Positions 59,720 through 64,000 of a stretch of 64,000 nucleotides of DNA are shown piece by piece; the stretch's first letter is position 1; each line of letters opens with the position of its first letter. The DNA lies in the NCBI GenBank assembly GCA_021234155.1, contig JAJEKV010000040.1:3079799-3143798 (forward strand), in the 5' to 3' direction. The notes under the pieces are model-generated. The model searched no databases and was not told where the DNA came from. It was given only the letters and a program-made list of their open reading frames with translations. A program made the translations under genes and the position numbers. Source of the DNA: Isoetes taiwanensis (lineage: Eukaryota > Streptophyta > Lycopodiopsida > Isoetales > Isoetaceae).

Positions 59720-60665
59720 TGCATGAGGACAATAAGAAGCGCTCCATGTGTCAAGCTGGATTTCGTAAAAACCACAATACTCTTGATCATGCTATGGCAC
59801 TCCGTGTAATGGTGGAAAAAGCGAAGGCACCAAATTCAGCACTTTATGTAGCATTTATTGATTTTTACCAAAGCCTTGACACAATGCCTAGAAGGGATTA
59901 GGCGAGAGAATGCAGCAGATTGGGGCTCGGAAGAGCTTAGAAGGGTGTGTCTCAATTGTATTCTAAAGTCTTAATTAAATTGTCCCACCTAAATGGATGC
60001 CTTTGGTCAAGAATACGATTGGTGTCTAAGCGGGTTCCCTCTCTCACCAACACTCTTTTGGTTTGTATATTGATGAACTAGATGATTGGATGAAAGCACA
60101 TTCATTTGCTGGGACACGATTAGGGGCTTACATCATTCAATTACTGCTTTATGCTGATGATGTGGTATTGCTAGCTAATAAGAGACAGGTGCTGCAAGCC
60201 CACTTAGATCATTTGAGGTGGTTTTGTGAGCTGAAACAAATGAAGGTGAACATTAGCAAGTCAAAGATCATGATATTTGGTACGCGGGATAGGGAGGCAT
60301 TCTTTTATGATGGGCAGGATATTGAAATAGTAGAGTGCTTCAAGTACCTAGGCATAGACTTCTCTGCTAAGTACACTTGGAAAGACTGCGTAAAGAGGAG
60401 AGTTACAGGTGGGAAAATGGCATTGTATAGCATGCAAACTAAATGCTCCAGGGTTTCTCTCCATGGTTGGACGCTTAAGAAGATGCTTTTTAAAACACTG
60501 GTTCAATCCGTGTTGCTGTATGGTGTACCTATATGGCGGCCCAATACTTCTGATAAGCTTTGGGGACAGATTGAAGCGGTCCAGAAATTGTTTTTGCACC
60601 AGGAGTTGGGCATAAAAAACCAATCGCCATATGCTATTATTTTAGCTTTAAGGTATATGTCCCTC
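59720..60665 (+). mobile_element. LINE fragment: reverse transcriptase
   Basis: 59750-59895 has CQAGFRKNHNTLDHAMALR and ALYVAFIDFYQSLDT, the RT block with the first catalytic Asp region. After frame breaks, 60063-60665 has LLLYADDVVLLA (the YADD catalytic pair), then KYLGIDFS and VQSVLLYGVPIW. The 3' part (the CxxC...IEDExH motif seen elsewhere) is missing, because another LINE starts at about 60680. Confidence 0.85.
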
Positions 60666-60679
60666 TCCTGCTTACATTA

Positions 60680-63600
60680 TGAAATGGAACCCTCTTTACA
60701 TTCCAGGAAACTTCTCTACCATTGCCACCACAACCTGGGTTTCTTGCCCGAATTTGCCTCCATTATTTTGGACAAATAACCACCTTAAGGCAATTGGTGA
60801 ATGTTTGGGGAAGTTATTCATATTTCCATCCCTCAAATTGATTTTCCTTCCATTTGTATTATGAAGGAAATTAATTCCAACTGGGAGAAGTTTATTGGTT
60901 CAAGAATTGATGAGGACTCCTTTCTGGACATCAAGATCAGTTATTCTAAAACCCCTATTATTGAGCCTAAAAAAGATAATTTGAATTCCAAGGGGAAAGA
61001 TCCTATGTTTCAAACTCAAGGAAGGAAGGAATGGATCCCTAAAAAGGATCTGAAAAAAGAACATAATCTTGAGAAAGGTGAATGCAGCAAAGTTAATAAT
61101 AAAGAGGTAAAGGTAATTGTTCCAGCCCAACTATGCATCCCCTGGAAAGATCAGAAGAGTAATAATATGGTTGGCAGCAATGTGATCATTGAAGAAATTA
61201 TTGAAGACATTGATATCTCTGATTTAAACAAAAATTAAGATTCAAATATTCATAGTGATGATCCCTATGAGAGTGATAACTCTGGATTATCTGAGCAGGC
61301 TTATCTTGAATATATTATTGACAAAGACCTCGCAAAGAGAAGAAAAGGCTTCATCCATGGCAAATTGTTTTTATCATAGAAAAAAGAAAAACAACAAAAA
61401 TCAGACCCCTGAGCCATCGAGAAGAAGCTCAAGGAAATCTAAAAAAAATGATTTCTATGGATATTGATCTTAGATGTGTGACCTGGAATCTTCAAGGCAT
61501 CAATTCTAATGTTAAAAGAGATAGATTAAAGGTTTGTCTTTCTACTATAAAAGCTGACATATTTTTCTTTCAGGAACATAAGCTTCATGATGAGGATTTC
61601 GAAAAATTAATTTCCTTTGCTTTGCCTTCTAATTTTAAGCTTTGGGCTTTAAAAGCTAACAATTCTTCTGCAGGCATTTCTATAGCTTGGAGTGAAAAAA
61701 CTCAATATCTCTAACATTCAAATGATGAATGCTAGCTGTGGCAGGTGGCAGATTCTCCATGGGGATATTAATCTCAAAAAGTTTGCTTTTGTCAATATTT
61801 ATGCTCAGCATCAGCCTAGTGAAAGGAGCTCCATGTGGAATTGCATTAGAAACAGTTTGGATAGGATCCCCATGATAATTGCATTATGGCAGGTGACTTT
61901 AACATGGTCACTCATGACTTCATGAGAAGCATCAATTCTGTGCCTCTTACTAATCAAGAAGCAAATTCTTGAATCATCTTCTCTCCACCATGATCTCAAG
62001 CTTGCTAGAACTCAGCCCAATTCCTTCAGTTGGTCCAATCATAGAGCTAATGACCCCATTCTTTGTATGCATGATAGATTCTATGTGAGTGAGCACATTT
62101 GGCATAGCTGTGACAGGGTGTCTAACCTTAATGGCTTTACCATTTCTGATCATTTCCCCCAGCTCATTCAAATTAATGGTAACCCCATTATTACCAGGAG
62201 GCATTCTTTCTTTAAGTTGAATGTTTCTTTGCTCCAGCATGAAAGTTTTCTTCAAGAATTCGAGCTGATTTACAATAGCATCCCCAAGCCCACTACTCAT
62301 TTGGGATGGATGAATTGGTGGGTTCTCACCTCCAAAAACATCAAAGGATGGCTTAAGAATTGGGGCAAGCAGATTCATATCCAAGGTAAGAAGTATCTTG
62401 AAGACCTTAGAGCTGAGCTTCAGTCTTGTCCTCAAGAGCATCAAGATGAAATCAAACTGAAAATTGAAAAGGAGGAAATCAAGATTGCTAAAGGTTGGCA
62501 GCTTAAGGCCAAAATTAGAGAGCTCAAGGATGATGAAAGATCCAATTCCAAGTATTTCTTCATCAAAGCTAAAAGCAAAGCAAAAAGAAATCACATTTAT
62601 AGTATTCAAGCTGAGGGTATGACTGTTTCTGAGGACATTGACCTCAAAAAAGCTGCTACCAATCATTTTGTTAAGATTATGGGTACTAACCATGATTTCT
62701 CTGAAGCTGAAATGGATGAGTTCATTCACATGCAAAATGTTATTCAAGATCATCATAATGACACTTTGATAGCTCCCTTTACTAAAGAGGAACTCTTCAC
62801 AAGTGTCTCAGGTATAGAAAATGGTAAGACACCAGGGCCAGATGGCCTCCCTGCTGAATTTTTTAAAAAGACTTGGGGCATCATTGGTTCTGACATTACT
62901 AATCTGTGCAATGAGTTTTTGATGCTTAGATCCATGGATTGCAGGATCAATACCAGTCTCATCACCCTTATTCCCAAGATAGAGGAGCCTACTACCTTTT
63001 CTGAATACATGCCTATTTCCCTCACTAATGTGGTGTATAAGATTATCTCTGCCACCATTGCCTCCAGATTGAAGCAGATCCTTAATATGGTCATCTCCAA
63101 CAACCAGTCAGCTTATCTCAAAGATAGATTTATCTTGGACAATGTAGTAATGGCCAACATTGGTATGAATTGGGCTAAGGAAACCAAGCAAAATATTGGC
63201 CTGCTCAAGCTAGATATCACCAAAGCTTTTGATACAGTTTCTTGGAAATTTTTAATCAAATGTTGTCATAAGATGGGATTTTCTCATGATGTAACTAGCA
63301 TGTTTTTAGCCATTCTAAAGAACTCCAGATCTTCTGTCCTTATCAATGGTGAGTGCAGTCCCTTCTTCGAGATCAAAAGAGGAGTGAAACAAGGCTGTCC
63401 TTTGGCTCCTTTCCTCTTCCTCATAGTTATGGAAGCTTTAAGCAGTGCCCTCAAGAAATCTGAAAATGATGGCAAAATTAATGGCTTGAAGCTCCCAGAC
63501 GATCAGGTATTTCTTAATGCTCATTTTGCAGATGACACTGGAGGAGGCCTCAATCATCAATGCCCAAGAGCTGCTTCATAAGTTTGGCAACACTTCTGGA

Positions 63601-63690
63601 TGTAAGATCAACCCTACCAAGTCTATGTTGATGGCATATAATCAGGTGACAGGGCAGAATTCTGCTCATATACCAATCAGAAAACAGAAT
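60680..63690 (+). mobile_element. L1-type LINE, ORF1-endonuclease-RT, truncated in RT
   Basis: 60680-61238 has WVSCPNLPPLFW and HLKAIGECLGK, the DUF4283-type ORF1 ending, followed by a charged linker. 61448-61714 starts the endonuclease: CVTWNLQGINS and FFFQEHKL; GDFNMVTHDF lies in another frame near 61890. The 504-codon frame 62067-63581 has SDHFPQ (catalytic His), then GKTPGPDGLPAEFFK, LITLIPK, DITKAFDTVSW, GVKQGCPLAPFLF and HFADDT. After FADDT a deletion and frame change leads to INAQELLHKFG and CKINPTKS. The element is missing its 5' part and the RT C-terminal half. Confidence 0.9.
62067..63581 (+). CDS. LINE endonuclease C-terminus and reverse transcriptase (504 codons)
   Basis: This is the longest uninterrupted coding stretch in the right third. 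It begins inside the endonuclease domain (SDHFP near residue 28), then a coiled-coil-prone, Lys/Glu-rich linker (about 110-210), then RT: GKTPGPDGLPAEFF (about residue 253), LIPK, LDITKAFDTVSW and FADDT near the end. The catalytic DD pair is the F(A)DD type. The last residues after ADDT are out of the original frame. The start at 62067 is only the first Met in the open frame; a true start would be in the upstream ORF2. Confidence 0.85.
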   Translation: MHDRFYVSEHIWHSCDRVSNLNGFTISDHFPQLIQINGNPIITRRHSFFKLNVSLLQHESFLQEFELIYNSIPKPTTHLGWMNWWVLTSKNIKGWLKNWGKQIHIQGKKYLEDLRAELQSCPQEHQDEIKLKIEKEEIKIAKGWQLKAKIRELKDDERSNSKYFFIKAKSKAKRNHIYSIQAEGMTVSEDIDLKKAATNHFVKIMGTNHDFSEAEMDEFIHMQNVIQDHHNDTLIAPFTKEELFTSVSGIENGKTPGPDGLPAEFFKKTWGIIGSDITNLCNEFLMLRSMDCRINTSLITLIPKIEEPTTFSEYMPISLTNVVYKIISATIASRLKQILNMVISNNQSAYLKDRFILDNVVMANIGMNWAKETKQNIGLLKLDITKAFDTVSWKFLIKCCHKMGFSHDVTSMFLAILKNSRSSVLINGECSPFFEIKRGVKQGCPLAPFLFLIVMEALSSALKKSENDGKINGLKLPDDQVFLNAHFADDTGGGLNHQCPRAAS

Positions 63691-63751
63691 TGATAATCCA
63701 GTCAGCAAAACAGTTATAACTAACTCACTGGATCACATTTTCTAGCATAAG

Positions 63752-63999
63752 TGTTGATAGAAAAGTCTAAATGAGCTTTTGTTTGGTGCAATAGATAGAT
63801 CTCATTGAGATCTTTCCAATCTTAATTGGTTTGCATATCTTTAGCCCAGAAGATAATAAAAAATGGTAAAAATCATATTTTTGGAGTTTTGACAATCATA
63901 AGTGGTTAAAATATGTGCAAAGCACCTAAGGTTGGAAAGATCTCAACGAGATCTATCTATTGCACTAAACGAGAGATCATTTGGACTTTTATATCAACA
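63752..63999. mobile_element. Fold-back MITE, 248 bp
   Basis: Arms of about 83 bp (63752-63834 and 63917-63999) are inverted copies: tgttgatagaaaagtc...aatagatagatctc...gagatctttccaa against its complement. They start TGTTGATA and end TATCAACA. The interior is AT-rich and non-coding. Because it ends one base before the window edge, the true end and target duplication cannot be checked. Confidence 0.85.
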
Positions 64000-64000
64000 G

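Overview
The window is AT-rich nuclear DNA from a land plant. Support comes from GT-AG introns in genes of plant families (PLAC8/CNR, a thioredoxin-glutaredoxin fusion, an LC8 dynein light chain, a plastid-type SpoU methyltransferase, PLS-class PPR repeats, DUF1005) and from a dense load of copia, LINE, Harbinger and hAT elements. An intronless, decayed PPR gene, a glutaredoxin with two rather than three Grx domains, and the repeat load suggest a seed-free plant, most likely a fern. That assignment is inference.

Layout. 1-3180 is one copy of a direct duplication whose second copy is 23579-26437; both carry a broken PIF/Harbinger transposase on the minus strand, and the first copy alone holds a 310-bp hAT-type MITE. 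4619-5267 (minus) is an intact two-exon LC8-type dynein light chain gene, placed 14 bp from a remnant of an AGT2-type aminotransferase gene (5282-6051). 7241-9420 is a complete small LTR element with only gag (TR-GAG type). 10511-11100 is a LINE 3' end. 12257-12800 is a broken DUF1005 copy. 14168-21480 is a tandem array of a ~2.15-kb unit (3.4 copies), ending in a LINE.

The gene-bearing centre is 27724-30355: an intact PLAC8 gene (+) converges on a Trx-Grx-Grx gene (-) that has two frameshifts and a Tyr in place of the second active-site Cys. From 31 to 39 kb there is a decayed LINE and a non-coding LTR element with unequal LTRs. 40354-42589 (minus) is a frameshifted SpoU RNA methyltransferase, head-to-head with a decayed PPR gene (42983-46190, plus).

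The right third is nested transposons: LINE 3' ends at 47.7 and 49.3 kb, a 5'-truncated LINE with a clear target-site duplication (50718-52180), a Ty1/copia element (52424-59057, TSD TTGAA) whose 3' LTR holds a 1.1-kb unidentified insert, two fold-back MITEs, and two adjacent LINEs on the plus strand running to about 63.7 kb.

Only the LC8 and PLAC8 genes read through cleanly. Differences between repeat copies fall strikingly often at CTG/CAG trinucleotides, so some of the breaks in other genes may be sequence errors at methylated CHG sites rather than true mutations. I saw no operon-like or defence-like system.
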